DNA from: Candidatus Saccharimonadota bacterium
GTDB lineage: Bacteria > Patescibacteriota > Saccharimonadia > Saccharimonadales > UBA4665
Length of the DNA: 64,000 bases
NCBI GenBank assembly: GCA_002746885.1
Contig: PDRS01000005.1
Location: 62,001-126,000, forward strand
Direction: 5' to 3'
Shown here: positions 16,526 through 25,783 of the stretch, in pieces
How the letters are laid out: every line of letters starts with the position of its first letter
How positions within the stretch are numbered: the stretch's first letter is position 1
Notes under the pieces: generated by a model
Told to the model about the DNA's origin: nothing
What the model saw: only the letters and a program-made list of their open reading frames with translations
Databases searched by the model: none
Translations under genes and position numbers: made by a program

Positions 16526-19088
16526 AAAACTGTTGTATGGCGGAGAGATCGCGAGACAGCCAGGCAAGGCGAGCGTCAATTTCCTCGTAACCGATGAGTA
16601 TATTGCGCTTGAGCATGGGCTGGTCGAGTTTGTCGTCGAAAAGGGAGTGGTATTTTTTCTCATATTCGCGCGTGTTGACGACGCTCGCAGCGTACCGCGG
16701 AAGGTGGTCGTACGACTTGTCGTTGCTAAACGTTTCTTGCAGCCATTTCCATTCGTCGACCATCCATTGCCAAGCCACATCTCGCACGTAACGGTTCCGT
16801 AGCAGATATACGAGCCAGCGGTCGACGTCTTGCGGTTTGACGAGGGAACTATCCTTGAGCCGAGCCAGCAATGCCGCAGCCAATTTCGGGTCGCGTGTGG
16901 CGGTTAAGCCGTCGCAAACATCGCTCTGAAGTTCGCTGTTTTGCGTATGGTCGTGAAGTTCTAATAGATATTCTGCGGCGGCCGCGTCACCCTCTTTGAC
17001 GGGCACAGACATGACGAGCGAACGTAACTCAGCAGGAACGGTAGCGGCGTCTTTTTGATACGAAGCAAAAAGCGAGCGAGCAGTAGCGAGGGCGGATTGA
17101 TCTTCGCCGTAAATGCTGAGGCCAAGTACGAGCGCGCGCAATTTCGTGTCGGAAGACGGCTCGTCTGGCTTTTCTTCCCATCCAAGCCGCTTGACTTGTG
17201 CGGCGGCAAGGCGGCGGCTCATAGCTCGCAGTGTTGGGTCGAGCGACTCGTCGAGGTCAATAAATCGGCGCACCTCGCTAGCGACGAGCGCCATCACGCC
17301 CCATACTGGTTCGCTTGCTTCGCCGGCATACGCACTGAGCAGCTCGAGCGTTTCAGCGTAGCTTTTGTAGCCGGCCTTTGCCAGCATTGCGCTCCCATTT
17401 AACAGCATCAGTCGATCGGGCTCGTCTAGCTTTTGTTTTCGTATCAGGTCTTTTACGTGTTTGCGCGTTGCTGCGTTTTTGTAATCAACGAGATAATGGC
17501 CGCGTGCGCCAGTGTTGATTAGTGCGATAGCTGCGCTCGGTAGTTCACAGCTGCTATCTCGCGACTCAAGCAGCTCAGGCATAGCTGCAGTTTCGGAGAA
17601 AGTCGGTACTGGCCAGATGCGGCTAGAGTCGGCCTTTTCGGGGCTATCGAGAAAGTGCTCTTGCGTCAGTTGTACTGCAGCGCCATCTTGAGCGACATGT
17701 ACCACTGGAAAGCCTGAGCGAGTTAACCATGGAGTCATGAACGCGTCAACGTCTTTACCGCTCGCGTCTGAAAGAGCGGCCCATAAATCTGCTCCAGAAG
17801 TATTGGCGTATGAGTTTTTTATAAAATACTGGCTCAAACCTTTTCTAAATGCAGTTTCGCCGATGTACTGCTTCATCATGTAGAGCAGCCGACCGCCCTT
17901 GGCGTAAACGATACTGGCGTCAAAAAGCGTGTTAATCTCATCTGGGTGATGGACATCGACGCGGACTGGTTGTACTCCGTGCGTGGCATCGCGACGGAAT
18001 GCAGCGAGGCCTTCGTTGGCGATGAAATCGTGCCATACATGCCAGGCTGGAAACATGCTGTCAACGCATTGATATTCCATCATATTTGCGAATGACTCAT
18101 TGAGCCAGAGATCATCCCACCATTTCATAGTGACAAGGTTTCCGAACCACTGGTGGCTGGTTTCGTGCGCAACGACGAGGGCAATGTACTCGCGAGTGCT
18201 TTGGCTCGTTTCGCCTGGATAGTCGAGCAAGACGCGTTCGCGGTATGTGATGAGCCCCCAGTTCTCCATAGCGCCGCTCGAAAAATCGGGTAACGCAACA
18301 TGGTCAGCCTTGGGTAATGGGTATGGTACGTCAAAATATTCTTCAAAATACTCTATGCTACGGATGGCGGCATCGAGCGCAAAGTTGAGCGATGCTTTGG
18401 GCTGAGCGGTGGTTGCCCAGACGTTCACTGCTACGCCGCTCTGAGTTTTGCCTGATTTTGCGTGCAAATCACCAGTAACAAAAGCCAAAAGGTAGGTTGA
18501 CATACGCGGCGTAGGGGGAAAGCTTACGAGCTGCCTGCCGGCAGAGCTGTCCGTCGTTTTGGCGGGCATATTGCCGAGTACGACTTGACCTGCCTGAACG
18601 TCGAGCGTTAGTTCGAAAACCGCTTTCGCCTCTGGTTCGTCTATACACGGAAACGCTTCGCGCGCATGATGGCTTTCGAATTGCGTTGCGAAAAGTTTTT
18701 GCTGCTTGCCAGCCGCGTCTTTCCAATAGCATGGGTATATGCCAGTCATGCCGTCCGTGATAACGCCCTCAAACTCCATAGTTACGTCATATTGTCCAGG
18801 GTAGGCCATACCCTCGGTGTGCAGCCGCACTTCCTGAAGTGTTTTATGATGATTTATCCGTGCGAGCGGCAGTTCGGCGGCGCCTTTTTTATCGTGCCGC
18901 ACGATTTTTGCGGCGGTGACGGTAATGCCGTTGGCATGAAAAGTCAGCCGTTGACTCGGCCGCCCCACTTTTTTGCCCGCCACAACAACGCGGCCCGAAA
19001 ACCGCATGTTCTTCTCGTCGAGTTGAATGCTGAGATTATAGTTTTCAGGTTGGAATTGGCTGTACAGCCGCGCGACAGTTTTACTCAT
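16518..19088 (-). CDS. pepN: M1-family aminopeptidase N
   Basis: This zinc aminopeptidase trims peptides in the cytoplasm. The 856-residue protein has GAMENWGLITYRE, then VVAHETSHQWFGNLVT (HExxH near residue 310) and LWLNESFANMMEY supplying the third zinc ligand, and a Tyr-containing YAKGGRLLYMM segment. A long helical C-terminal domain follows. Length is normal for the bacterial/eukaryotic M1 type. The ATG is 6 bp from a TAAAAT box, without a ribosome site. The gene is convergent with yraN and divergent from nusA. Catalytic zinc ligands are intact, in contrast to the missing structural zinc sites elsewhere in the window. Confidence 0.95.
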   Translation of the reverse strand: MSKTVARLYSQFQPENYNLSIQLDEKNMRFSGRVVVAGKKVGRPSQRLTFHANGITVTAAKIVRHDKKGAAELPLARINHHKTLQEVRLHTEGMAYPGQYDVTMEFEGVITDGMTGIYPCYWKDAAGKQQKLFATQFESHHAREAFPCIDEPEAKAVFELTLDVQAGQVVLGNMPAKTTDSSAGRQLVSFPPTPRMSTYLLAFVTGDLHAKSGKTQSGVAVNVWATTAQPKASLNFALDAAIRSIEYFEEYFDVPYPLPKADHVALPDFSSGAMENWGLITYRERVLLDYPGETSQSTREYIALVVAHETSHQWFGNLVTMKWWDDLWLNESFANMMEYQCVDSMFPAWHVWHDFIANEGLAAFRRDATHGVQPVRVDVHHPDEINTLFDASIVYAKGGRLLYMMKQYIGETAFRKGLSQYFIKNSYANTSGADLWAALSDASGKDVDAFMTPWLTRSGFPVVHVAQDGAAVQLTQEHFLDSPEKADSSRIWPVPTFSETAAMPELLESRDSSCELPSAAIALINTGARGHYLVDYKNAATRKHVKDLIRKQKLDEPDRLMLLNGSAMLAKAGYKSYAETLELLSAYAGEASEPVWGVMALVASEVRRFIDLDESLDPTLRAMSRRLAAAQVKRLGWEEKPDEPSSDTKLRALVLGLSIYGEDQSALATARSLFASYQKDAATVPAELRSLVMSVPVKEGDAAAAEYLLELHDHTQNSELQSDVCDGLTATRDPKLAAALLARLKDSSLVKPQDVDRWLVYLLRNRYVRDVAWQWMVDEWKWLQETFSNDKSYDHLPRYAASVVNTREYEKKYHSLFDDKLDQPMLKRNILIGYEEIDARLAWLSRDLSAIQQFFS

Positions 19089-19094
19089 CTGGAC

Positions 19095-19100
19095 ATTTTA
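19095..19100 (-). promoter_or_regulatory. -10 box of pepN, leaderless
   Basis: TAAAAT on the minus strand stands 6 bp before the start codon. Confidence 0.5.
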
Positions 19101-19107
19101 CCACGGC

Positions 19108-19136
19108 TTGCATTTCGGCGGCCGCAGGCGTATACT
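19108..19136 (+). promoter_or_regulatory. Promoter P1 upstream of nusA
   Basis: TTGCAT (19108-19113), a 17-bp spacer and TATACT (19131-19136) make a strong promoter. Its transcript would start near 19143 and meet the hairpin at 19151 at once. Confidence 0.65.
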
Positions 19137-19150
19137 CTATACGTGTTCAG

Positions 19151-19176
19151 GTCGGCCAAACGGGTCGGCTTTTTTT
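19151..19176 (+). terminator. Terminator/attenuator-like hairpin in the nusA leader
   Basis: GTCGGCC and GGTCGGC form a 7-bp stem (two G-U pairs) with loop AAACG and are followed by seven T. No plus-strand gene ends nearby, so it appears to act on the P1 transcript itself. Confidence 0.6.
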
Positions 19177-19203
19177 GTACACTTTTTCACACAGGTATAC
19201 ATA
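19175..19203 (+). promoter_or_regulatory. Possible promoter P2 of nusA
   Basis: TTGTAC (19175-19180), 17 bp and TACATA (19198-19203), or TATACA two bases earlier, lie directly after the T-tract. Confidence 0.4.
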
Positions 19204-19277
19204 CGTTCATTCACTAAGTAACAAGTAAGAGCAATCGGCCGCTATACGCTGCCAATTGAGAACAGGAGCAAAGCAAA

Positions 19278-20438
19278 ATGGATATGGATTTCAAGCAACT
19301 GGCAGTAGCTATCCAGGCAATAGCCGAGGAAAAAAACTTGCCCGAAGAAACAGTACAGGAAGTAGTCGAACAGGCATTGGCTGCAGCCTACCGCCGCGAC
19401 TACGGCGACCGCGAACAAGAAGTGCGCGTTAGCATGAACCTGCATACGGGCGAGGTAGACGCGTATGTGAGTAAACTGGTTGTCGAAGAAGTCGAAGACG
19501 ATGCAGTCGAAATGACGGTGGCCGAAGCTAAAAAGCATAAAAAAGACGCTGCAGTTGGCGATACGATTGAGCTGCACGAAAGGGTTACGAGCTTTGGCCG
19601 CGTCGCTGCACAGACAGCCAAGCAAGTGATTTTGCAACGTTTGCGGGAAGCAGAGCGCGAAATCGTCCTGGCTGAGTATGAGGACAAAATTGGCACAATC
19701 GTAAACGCTATGGTAAGCCGCGTCGAAGGCAACATTGTTCGGCTAGAACTCGGCAAAGCTCAAGGCATCATGCCGCGCAGCGAGCAGATTCAGGGTGAGC
19801 GCTATTATCCGAGCCAGCGCCTCAAAGTGTTTCTCAAAGACGTCGAGCGCGGTCCGCGCGGTCCGCAGCTGGTGGTGAGCCGAGGAAATGCCCAGTTTAT
19901 GGAATGGCTATTCCGAGCTGAAGTTCCAGAAATGGATGCTGGTGCGGTCGAAATCAAAACTATCGCGCGCGAAGCTGGTGTCCGCAGCAAAATCGCCGTA
20001 GCGAGTGCGGTGCCAGGCGTTGACCCAGTTGGGACATTTGTCGGCGGTCATGGCACTCGCGTCAATGCTGTTGTGGGTGAAGTTGGCGAGCAGGAGAAGA
20101 TTGATATCATTGTTTGGAGCGAAGATACTCAGGAGTACATCATGAATGCGCTGAGTCCGACAAAAGTCAACCGCGTTGTTATAGACGAAGACGCCAAACG
20201 CGCCAAAGTTTATGTGCCGGAAGATCAGCTCAGCATAGCGATAGGCCGCGGCGGCCAAAACGTCCGGCTCGCCAGTAAGCTGGTAGGTTACGAGCTCGAC
20301 ATTGAAGCGGAACAAGAAACTGCCGTAAGCGGCGAAGCTGAAACGAAAACACAGGAGCTACCGAAACAGCCTAAGCTGAAGAAAAAAGAACAGCTCGAAA
20401 GCTCATTGCTCGAAGCTATAGAAGAGCACGGCGAATAG
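19278..20438 (+). CDS. nusA: Transcription termination/antitermination factor NusA
   Basis: NusA binds RNA polymerase and nascent RNA, modulating pausing, termination and antitermination. The 386-residue protein has the N-terminal RNAP-binding domain (AIAEEKNLPEETVQEVVEQALAAAYRRDY), an S1 domain (IGTIVNAMVSRVEGNIVRLELG), KH1 (REAGVRSKIAVAS, with GGHGTRVNAVVGEVGEQEKIDIIVW) and KH2 (LSIAIGRGGQNVRLASKLVGYELDIE). No C-terminal AR repeats are present, normal outside proteobacteria. AGGAG lies 12 nt before the ATG. Usual neighbours rimP and infB are absent. The leader carries P1, a terminator-like hairpin and P2, suggesting self-regulation. Confidence 0.95.
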   Translation: MDMDFKQLAVAIQAIAEEKNLPEETVQEVVEQALAAAYRRDYGDREQEVRVSMNLHTGEVDAYVSKLVVEEVEDDAVEMTVAEAKKHKKDAAVGDTIELHERVTSFGRVAAQTAKQVILQRLREAEREIVLAEYEDKIGTIVNAMVSRVEGNIVRLELGKAQGIMPRSEQIQGERYYPSQRLKVFLKDVERGPRGPQLVVSRGNAQFMEWLFRAEVPEMDAGAVEIKTIAREAGVRSKIAVASAVPGVDPVGTFVGGHGTRVNAVVGEVGEQEKIDIIVWSEDTQEYIMNALSPTKVNRVVIDEDAKRAKVYVPEDQLSIAIGRGGQNVRLASKLVGYELDIEAEQETAVSGEAETKTQELPKQPKLKKKEQLESSLLEAIEEHGE

Positions 20439-20450
20439 CGGGGAGTGCAC

Positions 20451-20477
20451 TTGGCACTCTTGACGATTGAGTGCTAA
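20451..20477. promoter_or_regulatory. CIRCE operator upstream of clpC
   Basis: TTGGCACTC, nine bases, GAGTGCTAA: eight of nine bases of each arm fit the canonical CIRCE inverted repeat bound by HrcA. The -35 TTGACG (20460-20465) lies in the spacer and a TAGACT -10 at 20484-20489, so the repressor would block polymerase directly. Confidence 0.92.
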
Positions 20478-20489
20478 TTTTGGTAGACT
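20460..20489 (+). promoter_or_regulatory. clpC promoter inside CIRCE
   Basis: TTGACG, an 18-bp spacer and TAGACT. The transcript would begin near 20496, giving a leader of about 145 nt that contains an uncoupled 28-codon frame (20512-20598) of doubtful meaning. Confidence 0.7.
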
Positions 20490-20639
20490 GAAAACTGTCG
20501 GGTTCGCTCAAATGATGCTTTGGCGTCCTGACGAGCGAAGGCGAAAAATACTATGTATTGCCGCTGGAGGCGACCGAGTTTTTGCACTCAAATCATAACG
20601 GGTATTTCATAAACTCCGAACGAAAACGAACGAACGTCT

Positions 20640-23123
20640 ATGCAAGCAGATTACCAAGAATTCTCAAACTACCTGACCGAAAATGCTCGGCGCAGTCTCG
20701 CGCACGCTGGGACGATTGCTCGAGGCGTCGGTGATGCGTATATTGGCACAGAGCATTTGCTGCTTGGTGTACTTGCGCAGGACGGCTCTTTGGGCGGCAA
20801 AATCCTCGAGGATTCAGGCGTTACCTTACGTAAAGCGCAGCTCGTGTTAAAACTGACTCCAAAAACCCTTGTCGCAAATATGGGAGCCAAAGGCTACAGC
20901 GAAACGGCAAAACTGACTTTGCGTATGGCGTATGACATCGCTCAGGGTTACGGTCAAGACTACTGCGGCACCGAGCACATTTTGTACAGCCTGTTGACGC
21001 AGAAAAACTCTCGCGCAAGCGTCCTGCTGCGAGACATGAAAGTCAACACAGAAAGCATCTTAAACGAAGTAGAAAACTTCCTGAACCGTCAGTTCGATGC
21101 AGCCGAAAAAGATTCGGTCGAACCAGGCGGCCGCCGCGCGAGCCGAAAACCGAACCGCGGCGGCAAAAGTATTCTCGATCAGTTTGGCTCTGATATAACG
21201 GCGCTGGCGCGAGGCGGCAAGCTCGATCCTGTGGTCGGTAGGGATGCACAACTCAAACGCGTGATTACCATACTGAACCGCCGTGCCAAAAACAACCCCG
21301 TTCTCATTGGGGAGCCTGGCGTCGGAAAGACGGCCATTGTGGAAGGTCTGGCGCAGCGCATTGTGAGCGAAAATGTTCCCGACAGCTTGCTCGATAAGCG
21401 CATCGTCATGCTTGATTTGGCAGCGATGATCGCGGGCACGAAGTATCGCGGCGAGTTTGAAGAACGGCTTAAAAAAGTCATGCTTGAGCTCGAAAGCGAC
21501 AAACGGACGATTGTATTTATCGACGAGCTGCATCTCATCATTGGTGCTGGTTCTGCCGAAGGTTCGATGGACGCCGGAAATATCCTCAAGCCTGCCCTGG
21601 CGCGCGGGAAAATTCAGGTTATTGGTGCGACAACCACCGCAGAGTACACAAAGCATGTCGAAAAAGATGCCGCCCTTGAACGGCGTTTTCAACCAATACA
21701 GGTTCCAGAAACAACGGTGGCCGAGACCATTGCTATCCTGAAGGGCCTGCGAAGACATTACGAAGATTTCCACAGTGTTCTGATGGGCGATGAAGTCATA
21801 GAAGACACAGTTCATTTCGCAAAACGCTATGTGCAAGATCGCTTCATGCCAGACAAAGCTATCGATTTGCTCGATGAAACTGCCGCTCATTTGCGCGTCG
21901 AAAAGGGAAAAACCAGTCCAGAAATCCGTAAACTTCAAAAAGAACTCAAGCTTCTCGGCGCTCGTATCGACGAAGCGGTTGACCAGGAAGACTACGAGCG
22001 CGCTGCGCGCAGCAAAACGCGCGCCTCGCAAATTCAGCAAGAGCTCGACGCTCAGTACAAGGCAACAAAAACCAGCACGCAGCTCAAAATGACGAGCGAC
22101 GACGTCGCTGAGGTTGTTTCGCGTATTACGGGCATACCCGTGCGCAAAGTTATGAAAAGCGAGGCAAAATATCTTTTACGGCTCGAAAAAAATATATCGC
22201 GCCATGTCATTGGCCAGCCAGAGGCAATCGAAGCAGTCAGCAGGGCAGTGCGGCGAAACAGGAGCGGTATAAGCGCCGCAAACCGTCCAATTGGCTCGTT
22301 TATTTTTCTCGGTCCGACTGGTGTTGGTAAAACAGAGCTTGCGCGAGTGCTGGCGCGCGAGTTTTTTGGCAGCGAAAACGCGCTGGTGAAAATAGACATG
22401 AGCGAATTTGGCGAACACCACAATGTGTCGCGGCTTCTTGGTGCGCCAGCTGGGTATGTCGGCTATGACGACGGCGGCCAGCTGACCGACAAAATTCGCC
22501 GCCAGCCCTACAGTCTTGTGCTGTTTGACGAAATAGAAAAAGCTCATCCCGACGTTTTCAATATGCTCCTGCAGCTGCTCGAGGACGGCTATGTCACGGA
22601 CAGTAAAGGTCGGCGCGTAGATTTTACGAACACCATTGTTATCATGACGAGCAACATCGGTGCGGACAAGCTGCAGAAAGAAGCAGTCTTTGGGTTTCAG
22701 GCGGAGCGCGCAAGCGACATGAGCAGTCTCGACGCCATGCACGAACAAAACAAACAAAACGTCCTCGACCGGCTCAAAAAAGAACTGCGGCCAGAGCTAC
22801 TGAACCGTATCGACAAAACAATTGTATTTCGCGGTCTAACCAAAAAAGATATTTACAAGATCATCAACTTGCAAATAGACGAGCTGCGCAAGCGGCTCCA
22901 AAAACACGGCATAAGCGTGCAGCTGACGACCGCAGCGAAACAGTATTTGCTAACTCATGGGTACGATGCAAAAAATGGCGTTCGTCCACTGCGCCGTCTC
23001 ATTCAGGATACGCTCGAAGATCAGCTGGCGCTAGATTTGCTGGAAGAGAAATACGTCAAAGGCGACATTGTCCACGTCGGTGCGCGCAATGAAGCACTAA
23101 GCTACACGGCGGCCGCAGAATAA
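20640..23123 (+). CDS. clpC: ATP-dependent Clp protease ATP-binding subunit ClpC
   Basis: ClpC is a AAA+ unfoldase that feeds proteins to ClpP. The 827-residue protein has two N-terminal Clp-N repeats ([29 protein letters not shown] and the second at about residue 85), AAA-1 with [19 protein letters not shown] near residue 223, a middle domain with [21 protein letters not shown] (UVR-like) and AAA-2 with [15 protein letters not shown] near residue 558, ending in a ClpB-D2-type small domain. No clear ribosome site precedes the ATG. CIRCE control indicates heat-shock induction together with clpP at 49052. Confidence 0.96.
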   Translation: MQADYQEFSNYLTENARRSLAHAGTIARGVGDAYIGTEHLLLGVLAQDGSLGGKILEDSGVTLRKAQLVLKLTPKTLVANMGAKGYSETAKLTLRMAYDIAQGYGQDYCGTEHILYSLLTQKNSRASVLLRDMKVNTESILNEVENFLNRQFDAAEKDSVEPGGRRASRKPNRGGKSILDQFGSDITALARGGKLDPVVGRDAQLKRVITILNRRAKNNPVLIGEPGVGKTAIVEGLAQRIVSENVPDSLLDKRIVMLDLAAMIAGTKYRGEFEERLKKVMLELESDKRTIVFIDELHLIIGAGSAEGSMDAGNILKPALARGKIQVIGATTTAEYTKHVEKDAALERRFQPIQVPETTVAETIAILKGLRRHYEDFHSVLMGDEVIEDTVHFAKRYVQDRFMPDKAIDLLDETAAHLRVEKGKTSPEIRKLQKELKLLGARIDEAVDQEDYERAARSKTRASQIQQELDAQYKATKTSTQLKMTSDDVAEVVSRITGIPVRKVMKSEAKYLLRLEKNISRHVIGQPEAIEAVSRAVRRNRSGISAANRPIGSFIFLGPTGVGKTELARVLAREFFGSENALVKIDMSEFGEHHNVSRLLGAPAGYVGYDDGGQLTDKIRRQPYSLVLFDEIEKAHPDVFNMLLQLLEDGYVTDSKGRRVDFTNTIVIMTSNIGADKLQKEAVFGFQAERASDMSSLDAMHEQNKQNVLDRLKKELRPELLNRIDKTIVFRGLTKKDIYKIINLQIDELRKRLQKHGISVQLTTAAKQYLLTHGYDAKNGVRPLRRLIQDTLEDQLALDLLEEKYVKGDIVHVGARNEALSYTAAAE

Positions 23124-23154
23124 CAGCGCTGCCGTTCTGCGGTGCTGTATCGCG

Positions 23155-23160
23155 TATAAT
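23155..23160 (+). promoter_or_regulatory. -10 box, leaderless, for the gene at 23167
   Basis: TATAAT stands 6 bp before the ATG. A possible GC-rich stem (ACAGC...GCTGT, 23123-23148) overlaps the expected -35 position. Confidence 0.6.
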
Positions 23161-23166
23161 ACTGTT

Positions 23167-24153
23167 ATGCAAGCAAACCAAAAAACACATCGCCTGAGAC
23201 TGCTTTTTGTATTGCTTCTGTGGGTGGCCGCGCTGCTGCTTGTCTTTTCGAACCAGCAGCGGCTCGTTGATTGGTGGAAGCTACGCGGCTACGAGCCGTC
23301 GGCGCGCATAGCGGCAATCGCCGACCGCGCGAAAATGAATGACTTGGGAGAACGTTTATTCTTCGTCAATAAACCGCAAATTCTCGAAGGCAGCACATTT
23401 ACGCAAACTTGTCCGGTTGGCGCAGAAAAAACCGTTGTCCTCGGCTGTTACAAGGGTGGAGATAACGGAATCTTCCTGAGCAATGTGCAAGACGAGCGTC
23501 TTGACGGAGTCGTCGAGGTTACCGCTGCACACGAAATGTTGCATGCAGCCTATGAGCGGCTGTCGTCGGGCGAAAAGGAGCGGGTTGATGGCATGTTGCA
23601 AGCGTTTTATCGGTCTGGCCTAAATGATGAACGTATCGCAAAAACCATTGACTCCTACCGTCAAACGGAACCGAATGAAATCGTCAACGAAATGCACTCT
23701 ATCTTCGCCACCGAAGTCGTGGAGCTACCAGCCGAGCTTGAAACGTATTACGCCCGCTACTTTACCGACCGCCGCGCGGTGGCGGAGATTGCCGCTCGCT
23801 ATCAAGCCGAGTTTACTTCACGGCGCAAAGCGGTCGCGGATTACGATCAAGAGCTCAGCGTCCTAAAACAGACTATAGAAACGAATCGGGCGCGCCTGGA
23901 AACGGAGCGGGCGTACATAGCAAACTTGCAAGCAGAACTTGACGCGCTCCAAGCGGCGCAAGACATCGCGGCCTATAACAACCTTGTTGCGCCGTACAAC
24001 CAGGCGGTGCGCGCCTACAATAATTTGCTCGGCGAAACGCGCGCTCACATAAACGCATATAACGCCATTGTCGCAGCGCGCAACGCCATTGCTCTCGAAG
24101 AACAGCAGCTCGTCCGCGCGCTTTCCCCAGAATCCCTCCCCGCCCAAGAGTGA
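23167..24153 (+). CDS. Membrane-anchored putative metallopeptidase with HEMLH motif and coiled coil
   Basis: The 328-residue product has one N-terminal membrane helix (residues about 10-27, LRLLFVLLLWVAALLLVF). An extracytoplasmic domain contains VTAAHEMLHAAYERL near residue 122, a gluzincin-type HExxH, followed by EIVNEMHSIFATEV that could give the third ligand. The last 130 residues are a long coiled coil (YDQELSVLKQTIETNRARLETERAYIANLQAELDAL). I recognise no named family. The motif fits zinc peptidases, but only 5-6 residues support this. The coiled coil after a membrane anchor suggests a cell-envelope scaffold. Confidence 0.75.
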   Translation: MQANQKTHRLRLLFVLLLWVAALLLVFSNQQRLVDWWKLRGYEPSARIAAIADRAKMNDLGERLFFVNKPQILEGSTFTQTCPVGAEKTVVLGCYKGGDNGIFLSNVQDERLDGVVEVTAAHEMLHAAYERLSSGEKERVDGMLQAFYRSGLNDERIAKTIDSYRQTEPNEIVNEMHSIFATEVVELPAELETYYARYFTDRRAVAEIAARYQAEFTSRRKAVADYDQELSVLKQTIETNRARLETERAYIANLQAELDALQAAQDIAAYNNLVAPYNQAVRAYNNLLGETRAHINAYNAIVAARNAIALEEQQLVRALSPESLPAQE

Positions 24154-24156
24154 CGT

Positions 24157-25674
24157 TTACTGTTCTGTTCGGGCGAGTACAGCATTTCCGCGAGGATCAG
24201 CAGCTAAAATAAAGGGACCGATTATCGAAGGAGGTAGTCCATCTGCTGTAGCTCCCGCTCTCGCATCTCGCATAAGGCTGTTGTACGTTGATTCTGCTGT
24301 GTCGCTTTGAGTTGTAGCTATGACGAGGTTAACTGCATCCATGTATCCTGTGAAATGAGCCGTTAGGTCTCGGCTGTGCCTGTCAGGCAATTCGCGACGA
24401 CCCTGAATGGCGAAGATCGCTTTGAGGTTTTTGAGGCCGTGAATGTCTATCTGTCTAAAATCCCCAATGTTGCGCGGATGGTAGGCTATGGCGTAGCCAT
24501 GCTGTGCTTCTTTACTGCCGTCAAAACCCCGAAGAGCTGCCTCTGAGCCATTAGTAAAGTCGAAAAGACGGCCGAATGTCGGAGGGCTGCTATAGCCAGC
24601 AACTATCTTCATACCATCGATAACTATATTCTCTGCGCGTATATCTTGCGGTGTTAGGCTGTTCGGATCCGGCCGCGCGAGATCGCCAATTTGCACAATG
24701 TATAACTTTTGGTCGGCGGGGGAGCCGCCTGTGCCAACAAATTCAACGTAGAAAGGAGAATCCTGGCCGTTTCTCTTTCGTTCGGGATCTAGTTGTTCCA
24801 TATACTGTTTCAGCGCGCCTAAGGTCATCATCTCGTCGGGTGTATAAAAATGTGTTCGCCACGGTGCTCTATGTTCACGGTTTACTGCGCTCCATTTCTG
24901 AGTATCTTCGTGAGCCAAGAAATATGAAGGGGTTAATAAATTCGCCTCCGCCATTTGTTGTTCGCGGTAGAGCATACTGTGTAACGTTTTGCCAATGACC
25001 GAATCATCTGGGTCGATAGTTTCGCCAATAGCATCTAGTGGAATAATTGGATGGCGACCGTCGTCGACGGCACCGCCATAGCCCGTTTCAACACGAAAAT
25101 ATCCGTCAGTGTATCGATCTGTACTGCTCACGAAGTGGCCGGAAAAAGGCACTGTGAACGTAGCGGGTTGGTAGTCTTCGGGATATTTGCTGGCGTCTTC
25201 CCTCAAGCCAGGAATAGACTGTATAAACGCAGCAAAGCCAGGTGGCAGCTCTTTTCTCTCGCGAAATATGCGAGCGGTGTCGCTAGAGTAGCTGGCTGTG
25301 ACTTTCTTGAGAGCCTGGGAAAGTGTTTCGTTGTCTGTGCCGTGCGCCCCACTTTCGTATGTACCAGTCCCCAGAGCATCGGCGCGGCCAGAGGAGCGTG
25401 TCATGACTGGACCACCAAAATCGCCCGCAAGATCGGTTGCGATTGCGACGAGATGCTTAAGATAGTTTGAATCGATTTGTAAGGACGACACTACGTCTTC
25501 GGGAGTGCACTGAGAATCGTCGGCCTCTGCAATCGTCGGTAGCCCCGAGGCGCGGAGCTGCTCATCGATTTCTTCCTGAGAAATCGGATACATGCGAGGC
25601 ACATACAGGCCCGAATTCTCGATGACGGACGTTGACCTGCGCAGCTCATCGTATTTTTCACCATAATATGGCAT
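24157..25674 (-). CDS. Orphan protein with degenerate PEP/pyruvate-binding (PPDK-N-like) pattern
   Basis: The 505-residue protein has no membrane segments. Two regions recall the N-terminal ATP-grasp half of PEP synthase/pyruvate phosphate dikinase: PVMTRSSGRADALGTGTYESG (compare VRSS...ED...G in that family) and FTVPFSGHFVSSTDRYTDGYFRVETGYGGAVDDGR (compare the AFSGVAFT...GLGE..V.G run). The rest, including the swivelling His domain and PEP-binding barrel, is missing. The gene lies between the HEMLH gene and radA, reads opposite to both and ends 4 bp from the former. Function unknown; homology at this level needs a profile search. Confidence 0.6.
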   Translation of the reverse strand: MPYYGEKYDELRRSTSVIENSGLYVPRMYPISQEEIDEQLRASGLPTIAEADDSQCTPEDVVSSLQIDSNYLKHLVAIATDLAGDFGGPVMTRSSGRADALGTGTYESGAHGTDNETLSQALKKVTASYSSDTARIFRERKELPPGFAAFIQSIPGLREDASKYPEDYQPATFTVPFSGHFVSSTDRYTDGYFRVETGYGGAVDDGRHPIIPLDAIGETIDPDDSVIGKTLHSMLYREQQMAEANLLTPSYFLAHEDTQKWSAVNREHRAPWRTHFYTPDEMMTLGALKQYMEQLDPERKRNGQDSPFYVEFVGTGGSPADQKLYIVQIGDLARPDPNSLTPQDIRAENIVIDGMKIVAGYSSPPTFGRLFDFTNGSEAALRGFDGSKEAQHGYAIAYHPRNIGDFRQIDIHGLKNLKAIFAIQGRRELPDRHSRDLTAHFTGYMDAVNLVIATTQSDTAESTYNSLMRDARAGATADGLPPSIIGPFILAADPRGNAVLARTEQ

Positions 25675-25682
25675 AGTGTCAG

Positions 25683-25688
25683 TGTATA
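25683..25688 (-). promoter_or_regulatory. -10 box for the orphan gene ending at 25674
   Basis: TATACA on the minus strand lies 8 bp before the ATG; no ribosome site is visible. Confidence 0.45.
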
Positions 25689-25768
25689 AGATTTGCTTGA
25701 CAAATACAAGAAAAAGCGGTTTAGGTGCGATGAGAAACGGCGGTTTCTACTAAGTGTGAAAACTGCGG

Positions 25769-25774
25769 TATACT
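25769..25774 (+). promoter_or_regulatory. -10 box of radA, near-leaderless
   Basis: TATACT lies 9 bp before the ATG. Confidence 0.55.
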
Positions 25775-25783
25775 ACAGGGCAT

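Noticed and set aside
20512-20598. 28-codon upstream ORF in the clpC leader, and an open stretch in another frame reading GEKYYVLPLEATEF
   Set aside because: The first has no ribosome site; the second has no usable start codon after its upstream stop.
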